Shown here piece by piece: positions 1 to 8,394 of a stretch of 64,000 nucleotides of DNA (positions within the stretch are counted from its first letter, which is position 1; each line of letters begins with the position of its first letter). Origin of the DNA: Planctomycetales bacterium (GTDB taxonomy: Bacteria > Planctomycetota > Planctomycetia > Planctomycetales > Planctomycetaceae); assembly GCA_026400835.1 (NCBI GenBank), contig JAPLOA010000088.1, positions 62,001 to 126,000 of the forward strand, read 5' to 3'. Made by a program: the position numbers and the translations under genes. The notes below the pieces were generated by a model. The model made no database searches, was not told the DNA's origin, and was given only the letters and a program-made list of their open reading frames with translations.

Positions 1-321
1 AAAACGCAGTCCATCGAGTCGACCTTCTTCAACGACGAAACGCCGCCGCGACAAAGATGAAGGCTCAAGGCCCAGATGCATTTCCTTGAACTCAACCAGA
101 TTCCATCCCGGGCGCCGCGCGCTTGCGAGAGCGACGTTACTGAGTGTCACAGCCGGCGGAAAGAATGAAGTTTTCAATTGGCCCAGATCAGCCCGCGCAC
201 CTGTGGCTGTTTGCAGGGCCTGAACGGAGCTGTATCTGAGCAGCGGGTCCATTCCAAAGGCGATAAAGGCCCAGACGGTTCCAACGATCAGCAGACGGGA
301 TATCAGATAGGTCCAGCGCAT
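1..321 (-). CDS. TIGR03545-like membrane-anchored protein (N-terminal part, cut by window edge)
   Basis: An open frame starts at ATG 321 on the minus strand and runs without a stop for 107 codons to the window edge. It begins with a single N-terminal membrane helix (about residues 4-25) after the short segment MRWTYLISR. Then comes a segment containing ATGARADLGQLKTSFFPP and, near residue 85, NLVEFKEM, which I recognise as the opening pattern of the TIGR03545 family. That family is large, AsmA-like and of unknown function in outer-membrane bacteria. It lies 104 bp after a TIGR03546 gene on the same strand, and the two families are known to form a gene pair. That context supports the call more than this fragment alone. 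The remaining several hundred residues lie outside the window, so length and C-terminal features cannot be judged. Confidence 0.72.
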   Translation of the reverse strand, partial: MRWTYLISRLLIVGTVWAFIAFGMDPLLRYSSVQALQTATGARADLGQLKTSFFPPAVTLSNVALASARRPGWNLVEFKEMHLGLEPSSLSRRRFVVEEGRLDGLRF

Positions 322-425
322 GGAGCCCTCTTGGAGTTCGATTCAAAACTGTTACCGGGGCGACGCAGATCAGAGTTCTGCTGTTAAAGCGGCCGGTGAA
401 AGATCACGATTTCGTGCTTGTCACA

Positions 426-938
426 CTAGTTGATTGCTGCAATGCGATTAGCCCACTCGGCTCCCAGAATCAGCTTCGCCCATCGCCACCGACGTGCTCG
501 CTGAGCAATCTTCTCGGCGTATTTCTCGAAGAGCGGACGACTCAGAAGATGAACCGGCCACAGCAACACCAGGCCCGTGGCAAAGCTACCCATCACGATC
601 GTATTGTTAAAATTGGTCCATGGCATAAAAGGCATGTTGGCCATCTCCGTCCACATGCCCTGCAGTGATGGATGTGCCAGGATAAATCCACCGATCTGAT
701 CGAACAGTGAATCACAGACCGTGGCCGCAAATGTGCAAAGGACGATGGCCAGCGTCGCAATCGCCAGGTTCACTCGCGTTGAAGCCAGCAATGTCCCCAG
801 CACAATCGCCAGCAGATTCCCCTTCGGAACCAGCCCCACCAGAACACCGAACGCCAGGCCCAGTGACATTTGTCGAGGTGTGGATTCCATAACAAACGCC
901 TGCAAAAGCAGACGCAGTGGACGAAGAATCAGGAACAT
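426..938 (-). CDS. TIGR03546 family small membrane protein
   Basis: A 170-residue polytopic membrane protein. Its N-terminus, MFLILRPLRLLL, and the following stretch with SPRQ-like and GLVPKGNLL-like motifs (residues about 18-45) match the TIGR03546 family, distantly related to DUF2062 proteins. At least three hydrophobic stretches are visible: about residues 23-45, 55-75 and 118-135. I chose ATG 938 over ATG 947 because a GGAGG ribosome-binding site at 948-952 sits 9 bases from ATG 938 but directly abuts ATG 947. The function is unknown. The downstream gene on the same strand is its usual partner, TIGR03545, so the two probably form an operon. An envelope role is an inference from membrane topology and from the restriction of the pair to diderm bacteria. 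Confidence 0.8.
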   Translation of the reverse strand: MFLILRPLRLLLQAFVMESTPRQMSLGLAFGVLVGLVPKGNLLAIVLGTLLASTRVNLAIATLAIVLCTFAATVCDSLFDQIGGFILAHPSLQGMWTEMANMPFMPWTNFNNTIVMGSFATGLVLLWPVHLLSRPLFEKYAEKIAQRARRWRWAKLILGAEWANRIAAIN

Positions 939-1278
939 AGTGAGCATCCTCCATGATGCATTCGATCAACAATCAGATCATCGGACACACCAAAAACAAG
1001 GGAATGTCCCTCGGTTCGAAACTCAGGAAACATCAGTCCGATGATAATTCTGCTGAGCATGCCATTCGATGTTCGCGAAAGTCAAGAGGCGGAGAACCGA
1101 CTTTGGATTCATCGTCCACGCGTTTTGATCGATCCTTGCTCGAACCCGCAACGGCGTTCAAAGTCTGAGCCGGATCTGCAGGAACTGCCGATCAAAAGGC
1201 AGAGAGGTTTGCTGTCGGACGAGAATTCGTGCACACTGCAGGATCTCCCGTTTCTTAACCGCGTATGAATGACCCGTG
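939..1278. other. Intergenic region between divergent TIGR03546 and FHA genes
   Basis: About 340 bp holding both upstream regions of two divergent genes. Apart from the GGAGG site at 948-952 I see no convincing promoter, hairpin or repeat, and no credible small gene. Confidence 0.5.
948..952 (-). promoter_or_regulatory. Shine-Dalgarno site that decides the TIGR03546 start
   Basis: GGAGG on the minus strand. It is 9 bases from ATG 938 and 0 bases from ATG 947, which favours the downstream start. Confidence 0.6.
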
Positions 1279-1968
1279 ATGGCTCGGATAACTTTGTCAG
1301 TTCTGGAAGGTCTCGAACGAGGCCACGTCTATCGTAATCTTCAAACGCCTGTGACGATCGGGCGGGAGGAAGTGAACGATGTGCAGCTTAACGATGAGCG
1401 GATCAGTCGCCTGCACGCCAAGCTTCAGGAAGATTCCGGCCGAGTCATTTTCACAGATCTGAACAGTACCAACGGAAGTCGAGTCAACGGCCATCCTGTC
1501 CAGTTGCGGATTCTTCGCCCCGGTGACCATTTACAGCTAGGTCGTTGCACGTTGCTCTTCGGAAGCGAACAGGAGATCGCCGCCCGCGCTGAAGAACTGG
1601 GAGTCAACGTCACTGCTCTGCTCCCACTGCAGGCTCCACCAAATCGTTCAATCCCGGCCGGCGGGATGCCTGATGCGGAATTCATGATTGCGGATAACGT
1701 GAACTCCGACCACATGTTCATGCCGCTGTTCTTTGGCGAACGTCCGCCGCTCCCTGAAAAGATGACAACCATCCAGCGAGCCCAACTGGCGGATCTACTG
1801 ACCTGCATTCATGAGCAACTGCAAAACGTTGTGCTGGATTCTGCATCGCATGACGACAACGAACGCATCATGCAGGTCAGCTGGGAACGATTTCAAAGCC
1901 TGCTGCTGATGAATCGCGACATCGCTCGATACCTGCAGGCGATCGTCAGTCCGGATTCAGGTGATTAG
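1279..1968 (+). CDS. FHA domain protein
   Basis: A 229-residue soluble protein with an N-terminal forkhead-associated domain (about residues 2-95). It carries the phosphothreonine-binding signature: GRE near residue 28, ISRLHA near 43-48 and the NSTNG loop near 61-65, followed by VNGHPV. FHA domains bind phosphothreonine peptides, usually of Ser/Thr kinase substrates, which are numerous in planctomycetes. The remaining 130 residues have no domain I recognise; the segment around residues 150-225 looks helical and acidic/amphipathic. GTG 1276 immediately precedes ATG 1279, which I prefer. It is divergently placed from TIGR03546 and convergent with the TPR gene. No kinase gene is adjacent, so the partner is unknown. 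Confidence 0.85.
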   Translation: MARITLSVLEGLERGHVYRNLQTPVTIGREEVNDVQLNDERISRLHAKLQEDSGRVIFTDLNSTNGSRVNGHPVQLRILRPGDHLQLGRCTLLFGSEQEIAARAEELGVNVTALLPLQAPPNRSIPAGGMPDAEFMIADNVNSDHMFMPLFFGERPPLPEKMTTIQRAQLADLLTCIHEQLQNVVLDSASHDDNERIMQVSWERFQSLLLMNRDIARYLQAIVSPDSGD

Positions 1969-2215
1969 CAGAGCACCTTGCGACGAAGCCTTTGGCCATC
2001 TTTAGATGTCATCCGGTTAGACTGACATTTTTCGGGGCGTGCGTTCTGACCTTCTCAAGGACTGTCGGCGAACACCTGAAACACCAGTCCGAAAGTCCAA
2101 ACGACTGGCGAGCGGCATAACGTTATCGGCCACTTCGGAACCTGTTGAGTCGGCCGCGCAACAACTGATGACCGGAGCTTCACGCCCAACGGAAGCAAAC
2201 GGTTCAGCAATCCGC

Positions 2216-3142
2216 TTACGACAGGTGTTCCCGAATCTCGGCCAGGCCATCCCGCATCACCGTTCGCAGTCGCTGCAAATCGCCCAGCGTCTGGCTGAAC
2301 GATTCGAGGTTTTCTGCGGAAGCGAGTCGGGCTTCAGACTGCAGCACGATTCGCTCCAGCCGATGCAACTGTGAGTGAAGGGTCTCTTCAAGCATCGGCA
2401 GCATCTCTTTGGTGCCGGACCGCACCTTTCGAGTCACCTCCTGAACAAGTTCTCGCTCCGCTCTTCGACCGGCAGCATCCAACTCCCGCGGGCCAGTCTC
2501 AACGTTCTGACGATCCAGTTCCTCAATATTCACCAATCGACCAAATGGCGACACTTCATGGCGAGCGTTCTTCTGGTTGATCTGAGCTTTCTCGAGTGAC
2601 GCGCGTGCTTTTTTGGAATCAGGATCGAGCTGGACCGCAGTCTGAAAACATCGCAAAGCCAATCCCATGTTTTTCATGTCGACGTAGATGTTGCCGAGAT
2701 TCAGATGAGCTTCAATCAGATCCGGTTTAAGCTTTAAGGCTTCTTTGTAAGCCGAGATCGCCATCGTGTTCAGATTCTGCCCACGTTGAGCAATTCCCAT
2801 GTTGTAATAGGCTTCCGCGCATTTTCGGTCCTTTTGCAACGCACGCCGCAAGGCTTCAACGGCCTTGCGAAATTCTCCCAGACGATTCAACACAGCTCCC
2901 AGATTGACCCACGCCTGAGCATGGCCTGAATTCTGTTTTGTGTGGCGTTCAAAGATTTCACGGGCCGCCTGGAATTCCTTGTTGTAGAACCGAGCCATCC
3001 CGAGCATTTCGAGGACGACTTCATCGCGAGGATCCTTCTCCAGCATGATTTGCAGGATCTCCGCGGCCTCCGCATATCTCTTTTGTCTAAACAAATCTCG
3101 ACTGAGTTTCAAAAAACTGTCGCCTGATGCCTGCTGAGTCAT
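2216..3142 (-). CDS. Tetratricopeptide-repeat protein
   Basis: A 308-residue protein without a signal peptide. Residues about 10-185 form consecutive 34-residue TPR units. Visible signatures include AWVNLGAVLNRLGE, AYYNMGIAQR and AHLNLGNIYVDMKN, each with the usual small/aromatic spacing. The C-terminal 100 residues are predicted to be a charged alpha-helical or coiled-coil segment (repeated L-x-x-L and E/R-rich spacing). TPR domains mediate protein-protein contacts, and no specific partner is evident. A GGAG-like site lies about 9 bases upstream of ATG 3142. It converges with the FHA gene and is divergent from the HtrA gene. The family assignment is secure; the role is unknown. Confidence 0.85.
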   Translation of the reverse strand: MTQQASGDSFLKLSRDLFRQKRYAEAAEILQIMLEKDPRDEVVLEMLGMARFYNKEFQAAREIFERHTKQNSGHAQAWVNLGAVLNRLGEFRKAVEALRRALQKDRKCAEAYYNMGIAQRGQNLNTMAISAYKEALKLKPDLIEAHLNLGNIYVDMKNMGLALRCFQTAVQLDPDSKKARASLEKAQINQKNARHEVSPFGRLVNIEELDRQNVETGPRELDAAGRRAERELVQEVTRKVRSGTKEMLPMLEETLHSQLHRLERIVLQSEARLASAENLESFSQTLGDLQRLRTVMRDGLAEIREHLS

Positions 3143-3555
3143 CGTTGCTGCTCCCTGGTACCCGGAAGATTCAGTAATCCCGAGGCGTGGTAAGAGAACT
3201 CCGAAAGAGAATTATGCTGATCGGCAATTCCGGCAGATGTCCGGTGGATGGAACACCAGTGTACGGCTGATCGCACTGTCTGGCTCAACACTCCATGGAG
3301 CGTGTTTGAGCCGCTATTTGTGGGTCAGTTTAGGCGGGAATCAAAATGAAAGTGTTTCTGAAAACGTTGACGCGAAGTGTCGTAAAAGTTTACCTGAATT
3401 GACAATGTTAAACGGGGGTAGAGTTTGCGTCGTCCATACGGCGAGTTCAAGCGGGAAAACCTGCGAAGTCGATCCACGACAGAGAATCCGGGGAATCGGC
3501 TCCCGGAGTACTTTGGACCAGAAGTTTACTTCTGACAAGACTGAGCAGGTTCTGA
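3143..3555. other. Intergenic region upstream of htrA-like gene
   Basis: 413 bp between divergent genes. A perfect TTGACA hexamer lies at 3399-3404, but no well-spaced -10 hexamer follows, so I do not call a promoter. Frames that read through here overlap htrA out of frame and look spurious. Confidence 0.45.
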
Positions 3556-5049
3556 ATGTCAGGATTGTTCACCAGAAGCTCGCTGTTGGCGATGATCATG
3601 CTCGTCAGCCTGCTTCATTCATCCTCCTTTGCCGATGGCAACTTGCGCGAAACGCCGTTGGTGCGTGCCGTGCAGACGTCTCGCAAATCTGTTGTGAATA
3701 TTCACACAGAGAAAAAGGCGGCGGAAGACAAAGAAGCCCGGTTCTTTTCTCCAAAGTCACGAAAAGTGACGGGGATGGGGACTGGTGTGGTGATTGACGA
3801 ACGTGGGTACATCGTCACTAACTATCACGTCATTCAGGACGTGGATGTTATCACCGTTACGCTTGATGGCGGCGCCTCCTACGATGGCCGGCCGGTCTCT
3901 TTCGACCGAAAGCATGACCTTGCGATTATTCGCATCACCGCGACAGAACCTCTGTCTGTGATGCCAATGGGAACTTCCTCCGACCTGATGCTGGCCGAAA
4001 CAGTTTACGCCGTGGGCAATGCTTTCGGTTACGAACACACTGTTACGGCAGGAATCGTCAGTGCATTACATCGCGATGTTGAAGTGGATGAGACACAGTC
4101 TTACGAGAATCTGATTCAGACGGACGCCAGTATCAATCCCGGGAACAGCGGCGGCCCGTTATTGAACGTGCATGGAGAAGTGATCGGAATCAACGTCGCG
4201 ATTCGTTCGGGTGCTCAGCGGATTGGCTTCGCGATTCCTATCGATGACGCTCGCCGCACGATCGCACGGTTGCTAAGTGTCGAACGTCTGGATGGTGCGC
4301 CACACGGACTTGTCACGACAGACGTGAAGACGGCGACAGAAAAGAAACTGGTGGTTAACGAAGTGGCGACCGGAAGCGCCGCAGAACTCTGCGGAATCAA
4401 ATCCGGGGATATCATCTGCAACGTTCGCGGAATCCGTATCAACGACGGAACAGACCTGGAACGCTCACTGCTCGCCATGCCACGTGGCAAAGTCGTGGAC
4501 CTCGTCTTGCAGCGAGAAGGCCGCGAGCAGACATTGCAGTTCACGATCGGTGTCGGCAAGTCGCCGGTGATCGCTCAGCCAACAGCACAGAATTCCGAAG
4601 TCATAGTGGCAACGGCGGAAAAGAAGACCGTACAGGTCCCTGCTGTGAACGTCTCTCAAACAACTACGCCTCCGCAGTCAAAGCCTCAGCCTGTGAATAC
4701 AGAGGCTCAGATTATGGATCGAGCCTGGGAACTTCTGGGGCTGCGACTTGAGTCCCTGAGTGATGTCGAAAAACAAGAAGTCACTTCGCGAACTTATCCG
4801 GGGGCCCGTGGTCCGGTGCGTTACAACGGCGGACTGCGAATCGTCGAGGTCAAAAGCGACAGCGTGGCCGCGAAGTTCGTCAAGGAAGGCGACGTACTGC
4901 TGGGGCTGGACGGATTTGAAACACTTGGTCCGGTCAATCTGAATTACATCCTGAAGCAGGATCGCATTCAAAAGGCCACATCGATGAAGTGTCAGATCTA
5001 CCGCAAGGGCGGAAATCCTCTGGAAGGCACGCTGGTGCTTTCTCACTGA
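3556..5049 (+). CDS. HtrA/DegP-type serine protease with two PDZ domains
   Basis: A 497-residue periplasmic protease of family S1C. Residues 1-27 form a signal peptide ending near SSSFADG. The trypsin-like domain (about 30-240) contains the triad His91 (in TNYHV), Asp121 (in KHDLAII) and Ser198 (in GNSGGPL). Two PDZ domains follow, at about 255-335 and 395-490. Between them is a Gln/Thr/Pro-rich linker (about 345-385). HtrA proteins degrade or refold damaged envelope proteins, and the length matches the two-PDZ subtype. Its TGA stop directly abuts the stop of the convergent PSCyt1 gene, so no terminator space exists between them. An intact triad suggests an active enzyme. Confidence 0.93.
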   Translation: MSGLFTRSSLLAMIMLVSLLHSSSFADGNLRETPLVRAVQTSRKSVVNIHTEKKAAEDKEARFFSPKSRKVTGMGTGVVIDERGYIVTNYHVIQDVDVITVTLDGGASYDGRPVSFDRKHDLAIIRITATEPLSVMPMGTSSDLMLAETVYAVGNAFGYEHTVTAGIVSALHRDVEVDETQSYENLIQTDASINPGNSGGPLLNVHGEVIGINVAIRSGAQRIGFAIPIDDARRTIARLLSVERLDGAPHGLVTTDVKTATEKKLVVNEVATGSAAELCGIKSGDIICNVRGIRINDGTDLERSLLAMPRGKVVDLVLQREGREQTLQFTIGVGKSPVIAQPTAQNSEVIVATAEKKTVQVPAVNVSQTTTPPQSKPQPVNTEAQIMDRAWELLGLRLESLSDVEKQEVTSRTYPGARGPVRYNGGLRIVEVKSDSVAAKFVKEGDVLLGLDGFETLGPVNLNYILKQDRIQKATSMKCQIYRKGGNPLEGTLVLSH

Positions 5050-7557
5050 TCACTGCAGATAAACAAATTCACTCGAAGCAAGAACCACCTGGCAGGCAAC
5101 GCTCCACGCCGCGATCAGCCGATCCTTGTCGCTGCGAGCGTCAGACGAAAACGTCTGTAGGGTGTCCTTAATCAACTGCAGATCCTGAGAGATTTCTTCA
5201 TTCGAAGGTTCCCGGCCCAGACAGGTCACATAAATCTCTTTCACCCGTTCTGAGTCGGTCGAATCTGTCGTCAGGACGCGCCCGGCCAACGCGTCGGCCG
5301 CCTGCATCACAAAGTCACTATTCATCATCATGAGCGCCTGAGGTGCCACGGTTGTGGTGGCTCGATCGCCTGTTGGTACCGCTGGGTCAGGAAAATCCAG
5401 CAACTGGAACATCTCAAAGACGTTGTTCCGAATCACCGGCAGATACAGCGATCTTCGAGGACTGTTGTAATCGGTCGTATCTATCGACGTGTGATCAAAC
5501 AGGTAGCCACGATTCTTCACCTTCAGCAACGACCCGCCCATGGTCGCATCCAATTGACCGCTGACAAACAAAAGTGAGTCACGAATTTCCTCTGCCGCCA
5601 GACGTCGTACGGGAAAACGACTCCACAGCCGGTTATCAGGATCGGCCGTCGCTGCTTCCGATGAAACAAGAGTACTCTGCTGATACGTATTCGACAGCAG
5701 GATCACCCGATGCATCTCTTTCAAAGACCAATTGCGGTGAACGAATTCCTTTGCCAGCCAGTCAAGCAGTTCCGGATGAGAAGGCTTTTCTCCCAGAAGT
5801 CCGAAGTTATCAGCTGACGCAACCAGTCCACGCCCGAAGTGCCATCTCCAGACTCGATTCACAAGAACTCGTGACGTCAACGGATGGTGATCATTCACAA
5901 GCCATTCCGCCAACTCGCGACGACCTCCATGCTGTCCCGAGAACCCGGGCATCTCCGGCCCCTTCATGACGGCCGGCACATGACGTGGGACGACATCGCC
6001 CAATCGAGACGGGTTGCCACGCACATGAATGGCCACATCGACGATTTCGTCTTCCGTGACACCCATCGATGTTGGTAATTCCGGGGGAGCTTTCTCCAGA
6101 GCCGAGAGTTCTTCCCGCAACTTCGTCAGTGTTGTTCGAGTCTCTTCAGGATACTGCGACTCCTTTGATTCCGGCAGAACTGCTCCATCGGGCAGTGACG
6201 CCTGCAATGCTTCGTCGGCAGACCTGACGGTGGTGTCAATCGCCAGCTTTTTTGCCGCGACCTGAGCCTCATAATCGGCCTGCATCTGAGTCGCCTCGGC
6301 CGACTTCAGCGGGTGCTCATGCCACTTCGCGACCTTGGTATAAGTATCCATGGTGCGAGTACTCTTAAAGATCCCGGCGAGCCCGTAATAGTCAGCCGTG
6401 TCGATCGGGTCGAACTTATGATCATGGCACCGTGCACATCCGAACGTCATTCCCAGAAAGACGCGACCGACGGTATCGATCTGCTCATCCACGATATCCA
6501 TGCGCATCTTCGGCATGTTCACTTCGGCCAACACCTTGGGACCAATCGATAGAAACCCAGTCGCGGTTAAAAGTTCATTTCGAAGTTCATCTGACGAGGC
6601 TTCCAACTGATCGCCTGCCAGCTGTTCGCGAATGAACTGATCAAAAGGTTTGTCTGCGTTGAAAGACCGAACGACATAATCTCGATAGCGCCAGGCATTG
6701 CCGTGAGCCACGTTTTCATCAAGCCCGTTGGAATCAGCATAACGAGCAATATCCAGCCAGTGACGTCCCCAGCGTTCGCCATACGCGGGCGAACTGAGCA
6801 GTCGCTCAATCAGTTCAGGATAAGCCTCCGGACGTTCGTCGTGCAGAAATGCAGAGATCTCCGCTGGCGTGGGAGGAAGTCCGGTCAGATCAAACGTGAC
6901 TCGCCGAATCAAGGCTTGCTTATCGGCCTTCGGTGCTGGTGACAACCCTTCCGCTTCAAGCCGGGCCAGCACAAATCGATCCAGATCAGACTGCGGCCAG
7001 GCGGAGTTCTGCACCGGCGGAATTGCGACCTCCACTGGCGGAACGAATGCCCAATGGTTCGGATCACGATGTCGCCTCGACGCCGCCGAAACCGCTGGAA
7101 ACGCCAGGCCGGATTTGACCCAGCTGCTGAGAATCTCGATCTGCGCATCAGTGAGCTTATCATCCTGCGGCATTTTCAGATTCTCATCGTCATGCCGCAC
7201 CGCACGGATCAGCAGGCTTTCGTTTGGCTCACCAGCAACAGCCGCAGGGCCGGAATCGCCACCTTTCAAAATCGCTTTGCGAGAATCCAATCGCAGACTT
7301 GCCCATTGCTTCGTGCTGCCATGACATTTCAGACAGTGTTCATCCAGAATGGGACGTACATGAGTTTCAAACTGCCGAAGCTGTTCCGCAGTAAACGCCG
7401 GTGTCTCGGTCTCCAGCTCCGGAGCAGATGCCTCCTGCAGAGGGACCGAATCATCATCACTCACCTGGTTCGCAGCCACTGACGCGATCGCCGGGGTTGA
7501 CCCAACGCGAGGTAACGATTCGTCGATCAATATCGAAAGCAACAGCATAAACAGCAT
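5050..7557 (-). CDS. PSCyt1/DUF1549/DUF1553 secreted cytochrome-like protein
   Basis: An 835-residue planctomycete-type protein. An N-terminal signal-like segment (about 1-28) is followed by a PSCyt1 module (about 60-145) with a CxxCH haem-attachment motif, CLKCHG, and downstream RLDSR and GGDSGP motifs. DUF1549 spans about 175-385 (DRFVLARLE, TFDLTGLPP, GERWGRHWLD), with a second CxxCH at CARCHDH. DUF1553 fills about 530-800 (RRELAEWL, NRVWRWHFGRGLV). These proteins are multi-domain and secreted, and have been proposed to act in carbohydrate utilisation or periplasmic electron transfer; the biochemical role is not established. Such genes often sit next to a DUF1501 gene, but none is adjacent here. 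The neighbour across a 0.8-kb spacer is a second, divergent member of the family. Confidence 0.92.
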   Translation of the reverse strand: MLFMLLLSILIDESLPRVGSTPAIASVAANQVSDDDSVPLQEASAPELETETPAFTAEQLRQFETHVRPILDEHCLKCHGSTKQWASLRLDSRKAILKGGDSGPAAVAGEPNESLLIRAVRHDDENLKMPQDDKLTDAQIEILSSWVKSGLAFPAVSAASRRHRDPNHWAFVPPVEVAIPPVQNSAWPQSDLDRFVLARLEAEGLSPAPKADKQALIRRVTFDLTGLPPTPAEISAFLHDERPEAYPELIERLLSSPAYGERWGRHWLDIARYADSNGLDENVAHGNAWRYRDYVVRSFNADKPFDQFIREQLAGDQLEASSDELRNELLTATGFLSIGPKVLAEVNMPKMRMDIVDEQIDTVGRVFLGMTFGCARCHDHKFDPIDTADYYGLAGIFKSTRTMDTYTKVAKWHEHPLKSAEATQMQADYEAQVAAKKLAIDTTVRSADEALQASLPDGAVLPESKESQYPEETRTTLTKLREELSALEKAPPELPTSMGVTEDEIVDVAIHVRGNPSRLGDVVPRHVPAVMKGPEMPGFSGQHGGRRELAEWLVNDHHPLTSRVLVNRVWRWHFGRGLVASADNFGLLGEKPSHPELLDWLAKEFVHRNWSLKEMHRVILLSNTYQQSTLVSSEAATADPDNRLWSRFPVRRLAAEEIRDSLLFVSGQLDATMGGSLLKVKNRGYLFDHTSIDTTDYNSPRRSLYLPVIRNNVFEMFQLLDFPDPAVPTGDRATTTVAPQALMMMNSDFVMQAADALAGRVLTTDSTDSERVKEIYVTCLGREPSNEEISQDLQLIKDTLQTFSSDARSDKDRLIAAWSVACQVVLASSEFVYLQ

Positions 7558-7684
7558 GGTGAAGATCCCTTTGAATGGGGAAACTCAGGAGCCCGCATGA
7601 TATACAAACCAACGCTCGTCCAGAAACTCTATCAGGACAGTTGTCTCAACGATGTAAAGATTTGCGAAATGGCCAGCAGACACT

Positions 7685-7855
7685 TTTTGAAGTTGCGCAT
7701 TTGTTTCTATCCCAACCCGCTGCGTAAGCGAGGGATTGCGTTTCGAGGTTTACGCAGGGTTGCCGGAAATCCCTCGCTGACGCTTCGGGTTGTGATAAAT
7801 CTCAGTGTTTCTCCGCAAGTGAACAACCTCAGCGCCGAAACACGCAACTTCAAAA
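7685..7855. repeat. 171-bp nested-palindrome (MITE/REP-like) element, copy 1
   Basis: The outer arms are TTTTGAAGTTGCG at the left end and its near complement CGCAACTTCAAAA at the right end. Inside them is a second inverted pair, AGCGAGGGATT on the left and AATCCCTCGCT on the right, with CCGCTGCGT and CTTCGGGTT flanks. The same architecture in inverted orientation recurs at 28973-29144 with nearly identical length, so this is a mobile or amplified dispersed repeat. No transposase is encoded. Confidence 0.8.
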
Positions 7856-8220
7856 CAGACACTTCCTGTCAATGGCGCACACCTGCGAATCAAATTTCGC
7901 AAAACGCTCATCCGGAACTGCAAGCCCGTTCACTTGCTCGCCTGCTTGTAGATCACTTGAGACATTCCTCCGAAGGACCCGCATCAAGACAAAACGCCCG
8001 GGCGTCGCGTTGCAGGGGACCGAGGTCCGGACGACTCATTTCCGGCAGGTCAGGCATCTGGAAATTGCTCGGTGCCATCATTGCCATGCTGACGGCACTC
8101 CTGTCGTCGGCCGTTCAGTTTTCTCTGCAAGCTCCATCAGCGTGCTACGCCCAACGAGTCACTTGCAGGGCCCGATGGCTTTGAGGCTTGGGTGTAGTCG
8201 CGGATGATTGTTAACTTGGG

Positions 8221-8284
8221 AGGGCGAGGCTCCTGCCGAGCCACTGCACTGCGGAAACGCGCGGCTCGGCAGGAGCCTCGCCCT
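8221..8284. repeat. Perfect 22-bp inverted repeat with 20-bp loop
   Basis: Left arm 8221-8242 and right arm 8263-8284 are exact reverse complements, built around GGCTCCTGCCGAGCC. The GC-rich arms would form a very stable hairpin. It lacks a T-run on either side, so it is a poor intrinsic terminator and more likely a dispersed REP-type palindrome. Confidence 0.8.
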
Positions 8285-8394
8285 GCCGGAATTGCACTTC
8301 GTTGCGAGCTACCGAAATCCGAGACTGCACCCTTGAGGCTGGTTGCCCTGCGACTATGCTGTTGCCAATGACAGCGGTCGGCTATCCTTTTGAG

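Larger units (their letters stand above)
7558..8394. other. Spacer between divergent PSCyt1 genes, carrying repeats
   Basis: About 840 bp, the divergent regulatory region of the two DUF1549/DUF1553 genes if the start at 8395 is right. It contains a 171-bp palindromic element (7685-7855) and a 22-bp-arm perfect inverted repeat (8221-8284). Short open frames here consist of repeat sequence and are not credible genes. Confidence 0.6.

Noticed and set aside
3399-3424. Sigma70 promoter for the htrA-like gene
   Set aside because: TTGACA is perfect, but the best -10 match (TAGAGT) is only 14 bp away and nothing fits at 16-18 bp.
3237-3797. 186-codon plus-strand frame upstream of and overlapping htrA
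   Set aside because: It overlaps the htrA signal peptide and protease domain out of frame and has no recognisable motif or ribosome-binding site.
7600-8207. Small plus-strand frames in the PSCyt1 spacer
   Set aside because: They translate the palindromic repeat itself (PNPLRKRG and NPSLTLRV type sequence), a known source of spurious frames in such genomes.
8221-8284. Intrinsic terminator
   Set aside because: The stem is very stable, but no T-run follows on either strand and both flanking genes point away from it.
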